A stretch of 64,000 nt of DNA, from positions 62,001-126,000 of the forward strand of contig JADKBB010000006.1 in assembly GCA_016715195.1 (NCBI GenBank), given 5' to 3'. How positions within the stretch are numbered: position 1 is the stretch's first letter; each line of letters starts with the position of its first letter. The notes beneath the pieces were generated by a model. That model was not told the DNA's origin. It ran no database searches and saw only the letters and a list, made by a program, of their open reading frames with translations. The DNA is from Candidatus Villigracilis proximus. GTDB taxonomy: Bacteria > Chloroflexota > Anaerolineae > Anaerolineales > Villigracilaceae. Below are positions 34,450 through 43,125 of this stretch, piece by piece. The position numbers and the translations under genes are program-made.

Positions 34450-35157
34450 CTATTCAACGCCGAGGTATGATTTTTGCACCATTTCGTTATTCTTGAGATT
34501 CTCAGCGGTATCACTCAGAATGATCTCGCCCGTTTGTAAAACATAACCGCGGCTGGCAATTGAAAGCGCCATGAGCGCATTCTGCTCAACCAGAAGAATG
34601 GTCGTGCCTTCCTCGTTGAGTTTCTTGATGATATCAAAGATCAACTCAACGAGCAGGGGAGCCAGACCCATGGACGGTTCGTCCAATAACAGAATCTTGG
34701 GCTTTGCCATGAGGGCACGTCCCATGGCGAGCATTTGCTGTTCGCCGCCTGAAAGCGTTCCGCCTTTTTGGCCAATACGCTCCTTCAAACGCGGAAAGAG
34801 ATCGAAGACGTGTTCCATATCCGCTTTGTAGGTGGTCAGATCCTTGCGGGCATAGGCACCCATTTCAAGATTTTCAAGCACGGTCATGCGCGGAAAGATC
34901 ATGCGGCCTTCGGGGCTTTGTGCCACGCCAAGACCGGCGATCTCATGCGCGGGGAGTTTTTCAAGTTCCACGCCATCCAAAACGATCGTACCGGTACGGG
35001 GTTTATTCAGACCTTGAATGGTGCGTAGTGTGGTGCTCTTGCCAGCGCCATTGGAGCCAATTAATGTAACAATTTCACCATCATTGACCGTGATGGAAAT
35101 CCCTTTTAAGGCGTGGATGTTGCCGTAGTAAGTATGTACATCTTTTAATTCAAGCAT
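34450..35157 (-). CDS. livF: Branched-chain amino acid ABC transporter ATPase LivF
   Basis: 235-residue ABC ATPase. Walker A is GSNGAGKST, the signature is LSGGEQQMLAMGRALMAKPKILLLDEPSMGLAP including Walker B, and the H-loop region is ILLVEQNALMAL. These residues and the length (about 235) are typical of LivF. It powers import with LivG, LivH and LivM. It is the last gene of livKHMGF. Confidence 0.95.
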   Translation of the reverse strand: MLELKDVHTYYGNIHALKGISITVNDGEIVTLIGSNGAGKSTTLRTIQGLNKPRTGTIVLDGVELEKLPAHEIAGLGVAQSPEGRMIFPRMTVLENLEMGAYARKDLTTYKADMEHVFDLFPRLKERIGQKGGTLSGGEQQMLAMGRALMAKPKILLLDEPSMGLAPLLVELIFDIIKKLNEEGTTILLVEQNALMALSIASRGYVLQTGEIILSDTAENLKNNEMVQKSYLGVE

Positions 35158-35175
35158 GTTGTTCCTCGCCTTTGG

Positions 35176-35952
35176 TTATTTGGTCGAAGTGCCTTTGCCC
35201 AGATACGCTTCGATCACGCGCGGGTTCTTTTGTACTTCTGAGGGCGAACCTTCTGCGATCTTTTCGCCATAATCCAGCACGGTCACACGATCTGAAATGG
35301 ACATAACCACGCGCATGTGATGTTCGATCAGAAGAATGGTGAGATCGAGTTCCTTGCGCAAACGCTGGATGAAATTAGTCAGGTCAATGGTCTCGTTGGG
35401 ATTCATGCCCGCAGTGGGTTCATCCAACAATAACAATTTTGGATTGGAAGCCAATGCGCGGGCGATCTCAAGACGGCGCTGGAGGCCATAGGATAAATTC
35501 TTGGCAGTTACATTTGCATCCGAGCGGCGCAAACCGACGAATTCCAACATGTCCAGTCCGCGTTCACGGGCTTCTGCTTCTTCCTTCATGGTTGAGGGGA
35601 GGTGCAGGATCTGTCCGATCAAGTTTGATTTAAGGCGGGAATGCTGTCCAACCAAAACATTTTCCAGGGCGGTCATATTCGCGAACAAACGAATATTTTG
35701 AAAGGTGCGTGCGATTCCAAGCGTGGTGATGTTAAAGGGCTTGAGTCCATGCAGGTTGACACCGTCAAATGTCATTTCGCCGCTGGTGGGAGTGTAAATG
35801 CGGGTGATGGTATTGAAAAAAGTGGTCTTGCCTGCGCCGTTCGGGCCGATCAGGCTGGCGATCATACCTTTGTCAATGGTAAAGTCAACTTTGTTGACTG
35901 CGGTCAAACCGCCAAAGGTCATTGTTACTGCTTTTGCATCAAATAGTCTCAT
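35176..35952 (-). CDS. livG: Branched-chain amino acid ABC transporter ATPase LivG
   Basis: 258-residue ABC ATPase. It has MTFGGLTAVNKVDF, Walker A GPNGAGKTTFFN, LGIARTFQNIRLFANMTALENV (typical of LivG), NLSYGLQRRLEIARALASNPKLLLLDEPTAGMNP and ILLIEHHMRVVM. It forms the ATPase pair with LivF. It is 10 bases from livM and 18 from livF. Confidence 0.95.
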   Translation of the reverse strand: MRLFDAKAVTMTFGGLTAVNKVDFTIDKGMIASLIGPNGAGKTTFFNTITRIYTPTSGEMTFDGVNLHGLKPFNITTLGIARTFQNIRLFANMTALENVLVGQHSRLKSNLIGQILHLPSTMKEEAEARERGLDMLEFVGLRRSDANVTAKNLSYGLQRRLEIARALASNPKLLLLDEPTAGMNPNETIDLTNFIQRLRKELDLTILLIEHHMRVVMSISDRVTVLDYGEKIAEGSPSEVQKNPRVIEAYLGKGTSTK

Positions 35953-35961
35953 GGCAGTTTC

Positions 35962-37533
35962 CTAACCTTTCTTGGCCTTTGATTTTTGGTTGTCTTCAAC
36001 ATCAATTACCACTTCTTCGTCTTTGTGCAACTCAGCCCGCATTTGGGCACTGGGGATTAAGCCTTCAGGACGCACGGCCATCATAATGACCAGCGTCAGC
36101 CCGAATAGCAGGAAGCGGTAAAGGATGGGATTCGCATTTTGCGCCACAATCGATTGCAGGGTGGGGTTTGAAGCGAGAGAGGGTAAAACGGTAAAGTCCA
36201 TCAAGCCTTTGAGGAAGTCCTTTAAGGCCGGCAGGAAGAGACGATCCGCTGTCATGATGACAAGACCGCCAACGATCACGCCGTTGATATTGCCGATACC
36301 ACCCAGAATGACCACGCAAAGAATGATAATAGAAGCGCTGAAGTCAAATACGCTCGGGAAGATACCGCGGATATAGGCTGCGTAAAAAGCGCCGGCAAAA
36401 CCTGAGAAAGCGGCGCCCATGGCGAACGCGGCGAGTTTTGTGCGGATCGGATCAATGCCCATCTGAGCCGCAGCAAGTTCATCTTCACGGATTGCCATCC
36501 AGGCGCGTCCCATACGGCTCTTGTGCAGGCGTTGGATGATAAACACCGAAAGCAAAATGATCGCCATGATCAGGAAATACCAGGGGGTTGGGTTGTTCGA
36601 TTGGAATTCATAACCGAAAAATGACGGCCGTCCGATGGGGTTGATTCCTCTTTCGCCCGCGGTAATATCCATATGATTAACAAGGTTGATACAGGCAACT
36701 GTGCTTGTGGCCCCAAACATTTTTTGAATACCTGGAATGATCCAGCAGGTGAGAGGCTCATTGATGGTGACGTCGATCAGATTTCTGAAGAGTACCGGAA
36801 TGATCTCGCCGAAACCCAGGGTCACGATGGCAAGATAATCGCCTCGTAGTGGCAATGTGGGCGCACCTAGCATCAGCCCCCAAATGGCTGCCATGCCGGC
36901 GGCGATCCAGATCACAAGCCAGAAGTTCATGTAGATATTATGCTGCGGCGAGGAAAGAATGCCTGTGGTGTATGCGCCAATCGCGAAGAAAGCCGCGTAG
37001 CCCAGATCAAGCAAACCTGCGTAGCCGACCACGATATTCAAGCCTAGACCGAGGATCACGAAGATGAGCGCGAAGATTACATTTGAAGTCCAGCGCAAAC
37101 CTGTAAATGTATCAATAAAAGGGAAGGCAATTGCGACCACTGCAAGCAGGATCATCTTTGCTCTTTTTTCCCATTTTTCTTCGAGACCACGGAAAGAAGC
37201 CGTTATCATGGTGAGGGCAATAATGGCAATCACGCCAATAATGTTTGCAGGAACAAAAACATTGCCATAGGAAGAAGGTTTACCGATTGCTGGTTGCACT
37301 ACAAAATTTTGAAACAAACTTAAGACCAGCAAAATCGCGCCAGCAGTAAGAGCTGCGGGAAGTACCTGTTTTGCAAGATTGGACGGAGAGCCACGGTCCA
37401 GTCTGCTTTCCAGGGCAAGGCCAAGGCCTACGCCGGCAAAGAGTCCCATAACCGCTACAGACCAACCGCTAAACAGGAAGGTAAGTAAGCCGGCGATAAC
37501 ACCAAATAAGACACCTGTTCGAATATGTCGCAT
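35962..37533 (-). CDS. livM: Branched-chain amino acid ABC permease LivM
   Basis: 523 residues. The extra length is an N-terminal part with three or four additional membrane helices, followed by the standard LivM core (LGLNIVVGYAGLLDLGYAAFFAIGAY, RGDYLAIVTLGFGEI, MGRAWMAIREDELAAAQMGI, GGIGNINGVIVGG). The cytoplasmic tail ends with charged residues. With LivH it forms the membrane channel. Confidence 0.93.
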   Translation of the reverse strand: MRHIRTGVLFGVIAGLLTFLFSGWSVAVMGLFAGVGLGLALESRLDRGSPSNLAKQVLPAALTAGAILLVLSLFQNFVVQPAIGKPSSYGNVFVPANIIGVIAIIALTMITASFRGLEEKWEKRAKMILLAVVAIAFPFIDTFTGLRWTSNVIFALIFVILGLGLNIVVGYAGLLDLGYAAFFAIGAYTTGILSSPQHNIYMNFWLVIWIAAGMAAIWGLMLGAPTLPLRGDYLAIVTLGFGEIIPVLFRNLIDVTINEPLTCWIIPGIQKMFGATSTVACINLVNHMDITAGERGINPIGRPSFFGYEFQSNNPTPWYFLIMAIILLSVFIIQRLHKSRMGRAWMAIREDELAAAQMGIDPIRTKLAAFAMGAAFSGFAGAFYAAYIRGIFPSVFDFSASIIILCVVILGGIGNINGVIVGGLVIMTADRLFLPALKDFLKGLMDFTVLPSLASNPTLQSIVAQNANPILYRFLLFGLTLVIMMAVRPEGLIPSAQMRAELHKDEEVVIDVEDNQKSKAKKG

Positions 37534-37544
37534 GGATGTTCTCC

Positions 37545-38654
37545 TTAAACCTTTTGCCCAGTTTGTTCACCGAGCAGACCGGTGGGACGGAATAAGAGGA
37601 TGAGTACCAGAGTGGCGAACACCCAGGCATTGGTCCAGCGCGCATTAAGATAGCCGTCGCTGAAAGCAGCCAATAAGCCGATCAAGAATCCGCCAAGCAT
37701 GGCTCCAGTAATGTTGCCAATGCCGCCAAGTACTGCCGCCGTGAAGGATTGCAAACCTGCGCGGAATCCCATGAACCACCAGGCTGTATTATTGTATAAA
37801 CCAGCCATTAACCCGGCTGCGCCGGCAAGTCCGCCGCCGATCAGGAATGTGGCTGTAATGACCCAGTCAATGTCGATGCCAAGCATTTTCGCGGCATCGC
37901 GATTTTGCGCAGTGGCGCGCATGGCTTTTCCAAGCTTGGTGCGTTGCACAAATAAACGCAAGCCAATCATTAATACGCCTGCAAGTACGATTACGAGCAA
38001 ATCTTTAATTGTGAAGCGTAATCCCCAGCCTGTATTGGCCAGGAGATTTGGGTCCATGTTCATATTCACGAACATTCTGCTCAGTAGATCGGGGAATTCC
38101 TTTTGTGAGCCGCCGCCTGTGGTGCCAAAGCTGGGCACAAGCCAGGATTGACCTGCCCAGATCAATCCGATATTTTCAACAATGAACGACATGCCGATCG
38201 CAGAGATCAATGGGGCAAGGCGTGGAGCGTTACGTAAGCGCTTGTAAGCAAGGCGTTCAATGGTTGCATTAAGTGTTGCCGATACTGCAATGGAAACAAT
38301 GAGTGCGATAAAAATGCCTAAGCCGATACGAGCCGGATCTTGTGAGGTAAGTGTCCCGGTCAAAGAGAGCGTTGTAAGAGCAGTGAAAACACCGATCATG
38401 TAAACATCGCCATGAGCAAAGTTGATCAACTCAATGATGCCGTACACCATCGTGTATCCCAACGCGATAATCGCGATAATCGCGCCATTTGCCAGCCCGA
38501 TGATCAAAAATTGTAATAATTGACTTGGGTTTTTTGCGATACTCGCGGCAATAATTGGAATATCAAGTGCGGCGATCGGGCCCAAGAGAAGAACAAGGTA
38601 AATCGTAATAATTGCAATGACTGGCCGTGCAAATTTTTGAAGTGTGGATTTCAT
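37545..38654 (-). CDS. livH: Branched-chain amino acid ABC permease LivH
   Basis: 369-residue permease with about nine membrane helices. Signature segments are LIGLANGAIIAIIALGYTMVYGIIELINFAHGDVYMIG, QRTKLGKAMRATAQNRDAAKMLGID, and AAVLGGIGNITGAMLGGFLIG. It is about 70 residues longer than E. coli LivH, mainly in one external loop after GQSWLVPSFGTTGG. It pairs with LivM. Confidence 0.93.
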   Translation of the reverse strand: MKSTLQKFARPVIAIITIYLVLLLGPIAALDIPIIAASIAKNPSQLLQFLIIGLANGAIIAIIALGYTMVYGIIELINFAHGDVYMIGVFTALTTLSLTGTLTSQDPARIGLGIFIALIVSIAVSATLNATIERLAYKRLRNAPRLAPLISAIGMSFIVENIGLIWAGQSWLVPSFGTTGGGSQKEFPDLLSRMFVNMNMDPNLLANTGWGLRFTIKDLLVIVLAGVLMIGLRLFVQRTKLGKAMRATAQNRDAAKMLGIDIDWVITATFLIGGGLAGAAGLMAGLYNNTAWWFMGFRAGLQSFTAAVLGGIGNITGAMLGGFLIGLLAAFSDGYLNARWTNAWVFATLVLILLFRPTGLLGEQTGQKV

Positions 38655-38726
38655 TTCGATTACTCTCCAGGCTTCGCAAAGATCAGCTTTAAAAACCGGT
38701 TTCTTCGCGATTAAGTAAGATAGAAG

Positions 38727-38758
38727 AGACAGGAGGGCAGTAATCTGCCCTCCTGTCT
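38727..38758 (-). terminator. Strong hairpin between livK and livH
   Basis: A perfect 14-bp stem AGACAGGAGGGCAG / CTGCCCTCCTGTCT with loop TAAT lies between the binding-protein gene and the permease genes. The T-tract is weak on the minus strand (TCTTCTATC), so it may protect or attenuate mRNA rather than stop it fully. Confidence 0.75.
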
Positions 38759-38778
38759 TTACTTACATAGTACGCGGA

Positions 38779-40035
38779 TTAAGGCGTGAAAGTGCCGTAG
38801 TCAGCGTACGCACCACCTTGAACTTGACCAACAACGAAGTACGGCAGGGTTACATCGCCGTCAGCATTGAATGACCAGGTGCCCAAGGCGCCTTCGAAAT
38901 CTTTGATTGCGAAGACTGCGGCGTTAATGGCAGCGCGATCGGTAGGATTGCCACCGGCGGCGCAAACATCTTCAATTGCCTTCAAAGCAGCGCTCATTGT
39001 GTCATAGCCCAGGATCGCGTATGGTTCCTTGGTCTCTTCGTACTTGGCTGCATAATCAGCATAGAATTTCTTACCGGCATCGCCCAAATCTTTCAGGGCC
39101 AAACCGGGGGTTGTGGCGAATACACCTTCGGCAACATCAGCGCCAGCGCCTTCGATCAAGGCAGCGGTGAAGATACCATCGGGGCCGATAAACTTAACGG
39201 TCTGGTTGTCGCCCATGATGGCAACTTTGTCTTTCAAAACCTGAGCGGCGTTGTTATCAACGATTGCGCCAAGGTAAACTGCATCAGGAGCTGCGCCATC
39301 ATTGCTGGTGGAGATCTTGGTCATCAAAGCTTTGTAGTCAGCAGCTTTGGGATCGAAACCTTCCTGAGCGATGACGGTAATGCCGGCGGCAACAGCGGCC
39401 TGATTCACCGAATCAGCAACGCCCTTACCGTATACTTCCTGATCGTCGAGGATGTAAACTGTCTTTACGCCCTGAGAAACCATGAAGTTGACGGCGACAG
39501 GTCCCTGAAGATCATCAGTCGCGGCTACGCGAGCGTAGTTGCGGGTGCCCGAGGGATAGTAGACATCAGGTTCATTGGCTTCGGTCAAACCGGTCGCGGC
39601 GTGTGTCAAGCCAGGATAGGTGTTGGCAGGGGAGATCATAACCAGCGGGCCAGCGGCATTCAAAATCGGAATGGAGAGCTTGGCAGCGCCGGAGTTGAAA
39701 GTGCCGAGATAGGCAATGATTGAAGGATCAGCAGCTGCCTTATTGGCGTTTTCAGTTTCGACAGCAGGATCCCACTTGCCGAGAGCCGCAGAGGCATCAT
39801 CCCAGGCTTCGTAGGTGACGGTGTATTTGCCGTTGCAAGCCTTACCACCGGCTTGTTCGAGGCGCAGTGTCATGGCATTCACGATGGTTTGGGTTTGGGT
39901 CAGGGAAGCACCAGTCATGGGAAGGCTGGAGACAATCTTCAAGGTAGCAGCTTCGCCGCCACCAGCACCGCAGGCGGCGAGGGCCATGCTGGCGATAATT
40001 AGGACCGAAAGTAAAGCGAACAAACGCTTAGACAT
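38779..40035 (-). CDS. livK: Branched-chain amino acid-binding lipoprotein LivK
   Basis: 418-residue periplasmic-type binding protein fold I with signal MALAACGAGGG (Cys21), so it is lipid-anchored. It reads LKIVSSLPMTGASLTQ, VAATDDLQGPVAVNFMVSQG, VYILDDQEVYGKGVADSV, AILGYDTMSAALKAIE, which fits the LivJ/LivK family for branched-chain or related amino acids and amides. The true ligand is not certain. It is the first gene after a sigma-70 promoter and long leader, preceded by GGAGGAG. Confidence 0.93.
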   Translation of the reverse strand: MSKRLFALLSVLIIASMALAACGAGGGEAATLKIVSSLPMTGASLTQTQTIVNAMTLRLEQAGGKACNGKYTVTYEAWDDASAALGKWDPAVETENANKAAADPSIIAYLGTFNSGAAKLSIPILNAAGPLVMISPANTYPGLTHAATGLTEANEPDVYYPSGTRNYARVAATDDLQGPVAVNFMVSQGVKTVYILDDQEVYGKGVADSVNQAAVAAGITVIAQEGFDPKAADYKALMTKISTSNDGAAPDAVYLGAIVDNNAAQVLKDKVAIMGDNQTVKFIGPDGIFTAALIEGAGADVAEGVFATTPGLALKDLGDAGKKFYADYAAKYEETKEPYAILGYDTMSAALKAIEDVCAAGGNPTDRAAINAAVFAIKDFEGALGTWSFNADGDVTLPYFVVGQVQGGAYADYGTFTP

Positions 40036-40059
40036 TTTTCTTACTCCTCCAAAATTATT

Positions 40060-40116
40060 TTAGGTGAAATCGATTCCCACACGATGTGGGGACAACAAGC
40101 AGCAGACAATACTCAC
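40060..40116 (-). CDS. Mini-ORF in the liv leader, candidate leader peptide
   Basis: GTG start, eight bases after GAGG of the strong AAAGGAGGTGAGG; 18 codons, stop TAA. It reads VSIVCCLLSPHRVGIDFT: six of 18 residues are Ile, Leu or Val. It contains a small hairpin CCCACA/TGTGGG. It ends 24 bases before the livK start. It could sense branched-chain amino-acid charging or couple translation; there is no terminator after it, so the mechanism is open. Confidence 0.4.
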   Translation of the reverse strand: MSIVCCLLSPHRVGIDFT

Positions 40117-40250
40117 AATGTCAGCCTCACCTCCTTTGGGTTTTAGAATATTTCAGTATAAAAAGAAAGCCCGGAAAACCCTTTCGATATGATGGATTTT
40201 CGAAGCTCGACTCTAAACCACTAATTACAGCCCATTTTTATTAAAAGCGA

Positions 40251-40279
40251 ATGATACGGCTGTTTTTGTCTCAGGTCAA
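40251..40279 (-). promoter_or_regulatory. Sigma-70-like promoter of the liv operon
   Basis: On the minus strand TTGACC, a 17-base spacer and TATCAT. It lies about 215 bases before livK, leaving a long 5' leader that contains the mini-ORF. Confidence 0.75.
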
Positions 40280-40307
40280 GTGTTTGTGTCTAGACTTTTT
40301 TGAATTT

Positions 40308-40805
40308 TTAGTTGGTTTTTTCGGCTGGTTTATATAGCAATTGCTCGCGGATACGCAAATCGGTATTTCGGATCTTCATCGCCAGGTCAGCCGCAAGGTT
40401 GTACATTAAGCGATACCCTAATTGTGGATAAGTTTCGCACAGCATGATCAGTTTATCGCGTTGTATAACGAGTAAGCGGGTGTCTTTTTGAGCAGCATGA
40501 GCTGATGCCGAGCGCAAGCCTTCATCCACCAAAGCAACTTCACCAAAAGATTGACCCCGGCGAAGTCGGGCTACTGCAGTTTCTTTTTTATCATTATCAC
40601 CACTTGCGTTGCGATGGATCAAAATGTCCACTTCGCCTTGCGCGATGACATATAATTCCTTGCTTCCGCTGTTTTCCTGAAAGACAACTTCCCCCACATT
40701 AAATACAACTTCCTGACATAAATTTGCCACCAACTCCAATTGAGTTGGCGTAAATTGATAGAAAATATCGCTTTGTTTTAAAAAATTAACAAGGTTGTTC
40801 ATCAA
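40308..40805 (-). CDS. Cyclic nucleotide-binding domain protein (no DNA-binding domain)
   Basis: 165-residue protein made almost only of a CRP-type cNMP-binding barrel. The phosphate-binding cassette reads FGEVALVDEGLRSASAHA. There is no winged helix after it (ends REQLLYKPAEKTN), so it is not a transcription factor by itself. It probably binds cAMP, cGMP or a related ligand and acts through a partner. ATG at 40805 has AAAAGG upstream at slightly long spacing. No operon partner is visible. Confidence 0.85.
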   Translation of the reverse strand: MMNNLVNFLKQSDIFYQFTPTQLELVANLCQEVVFNVGEVVFQENSGSKELYVIAQGEVDILIHRNASGDNDKKETAVARLRRGQSFGEVALVDEGLRSASAHAAQKDTRLLVIQRDKLIMLCETYPQLGYRLMYNLAADLAMKIRNTDLRIREQLLYKPAEKTN

Positions 40806-40860
40806 TTGAAATCCTTTTCAAGAGTGTAGCATACCCGTGGATGAAGTGCAACGACTCAGA

Positions 40861-42267
40861 CTACGGGTATGCCTGAATCAGCCAATCGTACGGATCCACC
40901 TGTATGCCGTTTACCCATAATTCCCAATGTAAATGTGGCCCCGTGACTCTGCCTGTACCTCCCACTTCTCCGATCACCTGGCCTTGCTCCACGATGTCAC
41001 CAACCTGTACATAAAACTTGGACTGATGCCAGAATCCGCTGTATACACCCCAGCCGTGGTCAATAATGGTGGTGTTACCTCGCACGATCCATGGGCCAGC
41101 GAATACAACTTTTCCGCGTGCAGGTGCGGTGATGGGCAGACCCGTCCCGCCGCCAAAGTCGAGACCTGTGTGAAATCCTTGAATGGATACTTCTGTGCCG
41201 GTGCCAATGTAGGTGCGGCGGTTTCCGTAGCGTGACGTAAAGTAGGTCGCCTCTGCGTATAGAGATGCGGGGGAGTAGAAATCGCCCGCCCAAAATTTTT
41301 CAGTGTTGGCTGGAGTGGTGATCGTGATAAGTTGATTAAGTTCCGGCTCTGTTTCGGCGGGGTCAATGGTGACCGGATCAACATAAAGAATTGGATCGTC
41401 AGGATAATTGCCCGAGACGATTAAAATTGATTGTTCATAAGATTGCCTGCTTCCGTCAGGAAGTGTGGCATCCACGCGCAAAGGATAAACACCCGGTGGA
41501 AGTAAAGCATGTACGCCTTGAAGTGCCACCTGGGTTCCATCTTCCATTGGAAAGAAACGTAGTTGATGGTCAACCAGAATTCCGCTGAGTGTGACATTGG
41601 GCAGCGTTTGTACTTTGATTACGCCCGTGCCTCCTTGTTTCAAAGGCAGGCCGCGAATTTCTGCGCTGATAATAGTGGAGGGTAGTCCGCTGGTGTTTTG
41701 TTCGCCGTTTTCTCCTGATGCAAAAAGCGTATCCCCGGGAATCGCATCCCATGAGCCTTGCAGACTGTTGTAGTGCGACAGACTCCAAACATCAGAATTT
41801 TGTTTTACAGCCAATTCAAGCAGAGACTCACCTGCATTGGTTGAAACACGGGTGGTCAGGCTTTGAGTTCCTGATGTAGGCACAATCATGCCTACACCGA
41901 CATAGAACTGGCTCGGACTGACGACATGGTTGAGCTTCTTAAAGATACTTTGCGAAACTTGTGTACGCCGTGTAAGACTGCGGAACGAATCTCCAAAGTT
42001 GATGATCTCAATGTTCAACGTGCCTGTAATTCCATCCAGACCCGGGATGACAAGCTGCTGACCAGCCGAAAGCTGATTGGCGTCTGTGATACCGTTTGCG
42101 CCCATGAGTTCAGTCAGGTTTACGCTGAAAAACTCTGCAATGGAAGAAAGACTATCACCAGGCTGCACAATGTAAACCGGCCCTGTACCATCCTGTGCTT
42201 GTACAGGATGCGTTGTGACGATGAATGACAGTAGAAAAAGAGCAATGAGCAGGATACGTTTATGCAT
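40861..42267 (-). CDS. Secreted LysM and M23-peptidase protein
   Basis: 468 residues. A signal peptide (MHKRILLIALFLLSFIV...VQA) is followed by LysM (VYIVQPGDSLSSIAEFFSVN), a second LysM-like segment, a middle beta domain and a C-terminal M23 (lysostaphin-type) domain with GFHTGLDFGGG and TGPHLHWELW zinc ligands. It binds and cuts or remodels peptidoglycan outside the cell. I chose ATG at 42267, which overlaps the DUF192 stop by 8 bases, so the two are translationally coupled; longer in-frame starts add an unlikely N-terminus. Confidence 0.9.
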   Translation of the reverse strand: MHKRILLIALFLLSFIVTTHPVQAQDGTGPVYIVQPGDSLSSIAEFFSVNLTELMGANGITDANQLSAGQQLVIPGLDGITGTLNIEIINFGDSFRSLTRRTQVSQSIFKKLNHVVSPSQFYVGVGMIVPTSGTQSLTTRVSTNAGESLLELAVKQNSDVWSLSHYNSLQGSWDAIPGDTLFASGENGEQNTSGLPSTIISAEIRGLPLKQGGTGVIKVQTLPNVTLSGILVDHQLRFFPMEDGTQVALQGVHALLPPGVYPLRVDATLPDGSRQSYEQSILIVSGNYPDDPILYVDPVTIDPAETEPELNQLITITTPANTEKFWAGDFYSPASLYAEATYFTSRYGNRRTYIGTGTEVSIQGFHTGLDFGGGTGLPITAPARGKVVFAGPWIVRGNTTIIDHGWGVYSGFWHQSKFYVQVGDIVEQGQVIGEVGGTGRVTGPHLHWELWVNGIQVDPYDWLIQAYP

Positions 42268-42631
42268 TCTTGAATTCAACCTTGTCGCCAATTTCATAAT
42301 TCCCCCAACGATCTGGGTGTATCTCCAGTGTATATTTTGCATCTGCTTTTGGGAAGTAAGCCGGATGCCATGATTTCGCAATTACCTTGTCCACGATTGT
42401 CATTTCAGAGTTGATCCAAAAGACAGCGAGATCAAATGGGACGAAGAACATGTGGATGGATGTGTCGAGGCGTGAATCCCGCTTCTCGACCAGAAGCAGG
42501 CCTTCGTTAAGTTCGAGGCGTGACCGGAACATAAGTCCCCGCAGTTTGCAGAGGAATGAATCGCAATATCCCACACGCGCCGGGGATGTGATCGCCTTGT
42601 TTAAGTTGTAAATGAAAATGGGGTCAGGCAT
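42260..42631 (-). CDS. DUF192 family protein
   Basis: 123-residue DUF192 protein. Conserved parts include FLCKLRGLMFRSRLELNEGLLL, SIHMFFVPFDLAVFWINSE and GNYEIGDKVEF. The function of the family is not settled. Unlike many members, this one lacks a signal peptide. Its 3' end overlaps the start of the LysM/M23 gene, which suggests both serve the envelope. Confidence 0.85.
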   Translation of the reverse strand: MPDPIFIYNLNKAITSPARVGYCDSFLCKLRGLMFRSRLELNEGLLLVEKRDSRLDTSIHMFFVPFDLAVFWINSEMTIVDKVIAKSWHPAYFPKADAKYTLEIHPDRWGNYEIGDKVEFKNA

Positions 42632-42645
42632 AATGTAATCGTAAA

Positions 42646-42671
42646 ACAGGGCGGCTGTTTCGCCGCCCTGT
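42646..42671 (-). terminator. Intrinsic terminator after the receiver gene
   Basis: ACAGGGCGGC / GCCGCCCTGT stem of 10 bp with a six-base loop, followed on the minus strand by TTTTACG. Confidence 0.8.
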
Positions 42672-42677
42672 AAAATA

Positions 42678-43070
42678 TCAGGTTGATTTTTGGCCGAGAA
42701 TTTTTTCGACGCTGTCCATTAATTCCTGCGGACTGAAAGGCTTGGCGATGTAATCATCAACTTTGGCGATATGCAGCCCGAGTACTTTGTCAATATTTTG
42801 AGCCTTGGCTGTGACAACGATGACAGGAATATCGCGTGTCGATTCATCGGCTTTCATTTGTTGGTATACTTCCCAGCCGTCCATATCAGGCATCATCAGA
42901 TCAAGCAATACAAGATCAGGATGTATCTCGCGTACCAAAACAAGACCTTCTTTTCCGCCGGGTGCGCCATGCACATTAAACCCACGCCGATTAAGGATGA
43001 GTTGTATCAGGTCGATCATTTCCGGTTCGTCTTCAATGCAAACAATATGTTTGACAGTTGTGGTATTCAT
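42678..43070 (-). CDS. Single-domain response regulator (receiver only)
   Basis: 130 residues, only a CheY-like receiver. The acidic pair is IEDEPEM, the phospho-acceptor Asp lies in LVLLDLMMPDMDGWE, followed by IVVTAKA and DDYIAKPFSPQEL with the conserved Lys. There is no output domain, so it must act by protein contact, possibly in a phosphorelay. GAGGAAC (AGGAGG region) precedes the ATG. There is no kinase gene nearby; the hybrid kinase at 9132 is 30 kb away. Confidence 0.92.
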   Translation of the reverse strand: MNTTTVKHIVCIEDEPEMIDLIQLILNRRGFNVHGAPGGKEGLVLVREIHPDLVLLDLMMPDMDGWEVYQQMKADESTRDIPVIVVTAKAQNIDKVLGLHIAKVDDYIAKPFSPQELMDSVEKILGQKST

Positions 43071-43125
43071 GTTCCTCCTGTCTCTATTTGCAAGTTTACC
43101 ATAAAAGTAATTACGGGTTTAAACG

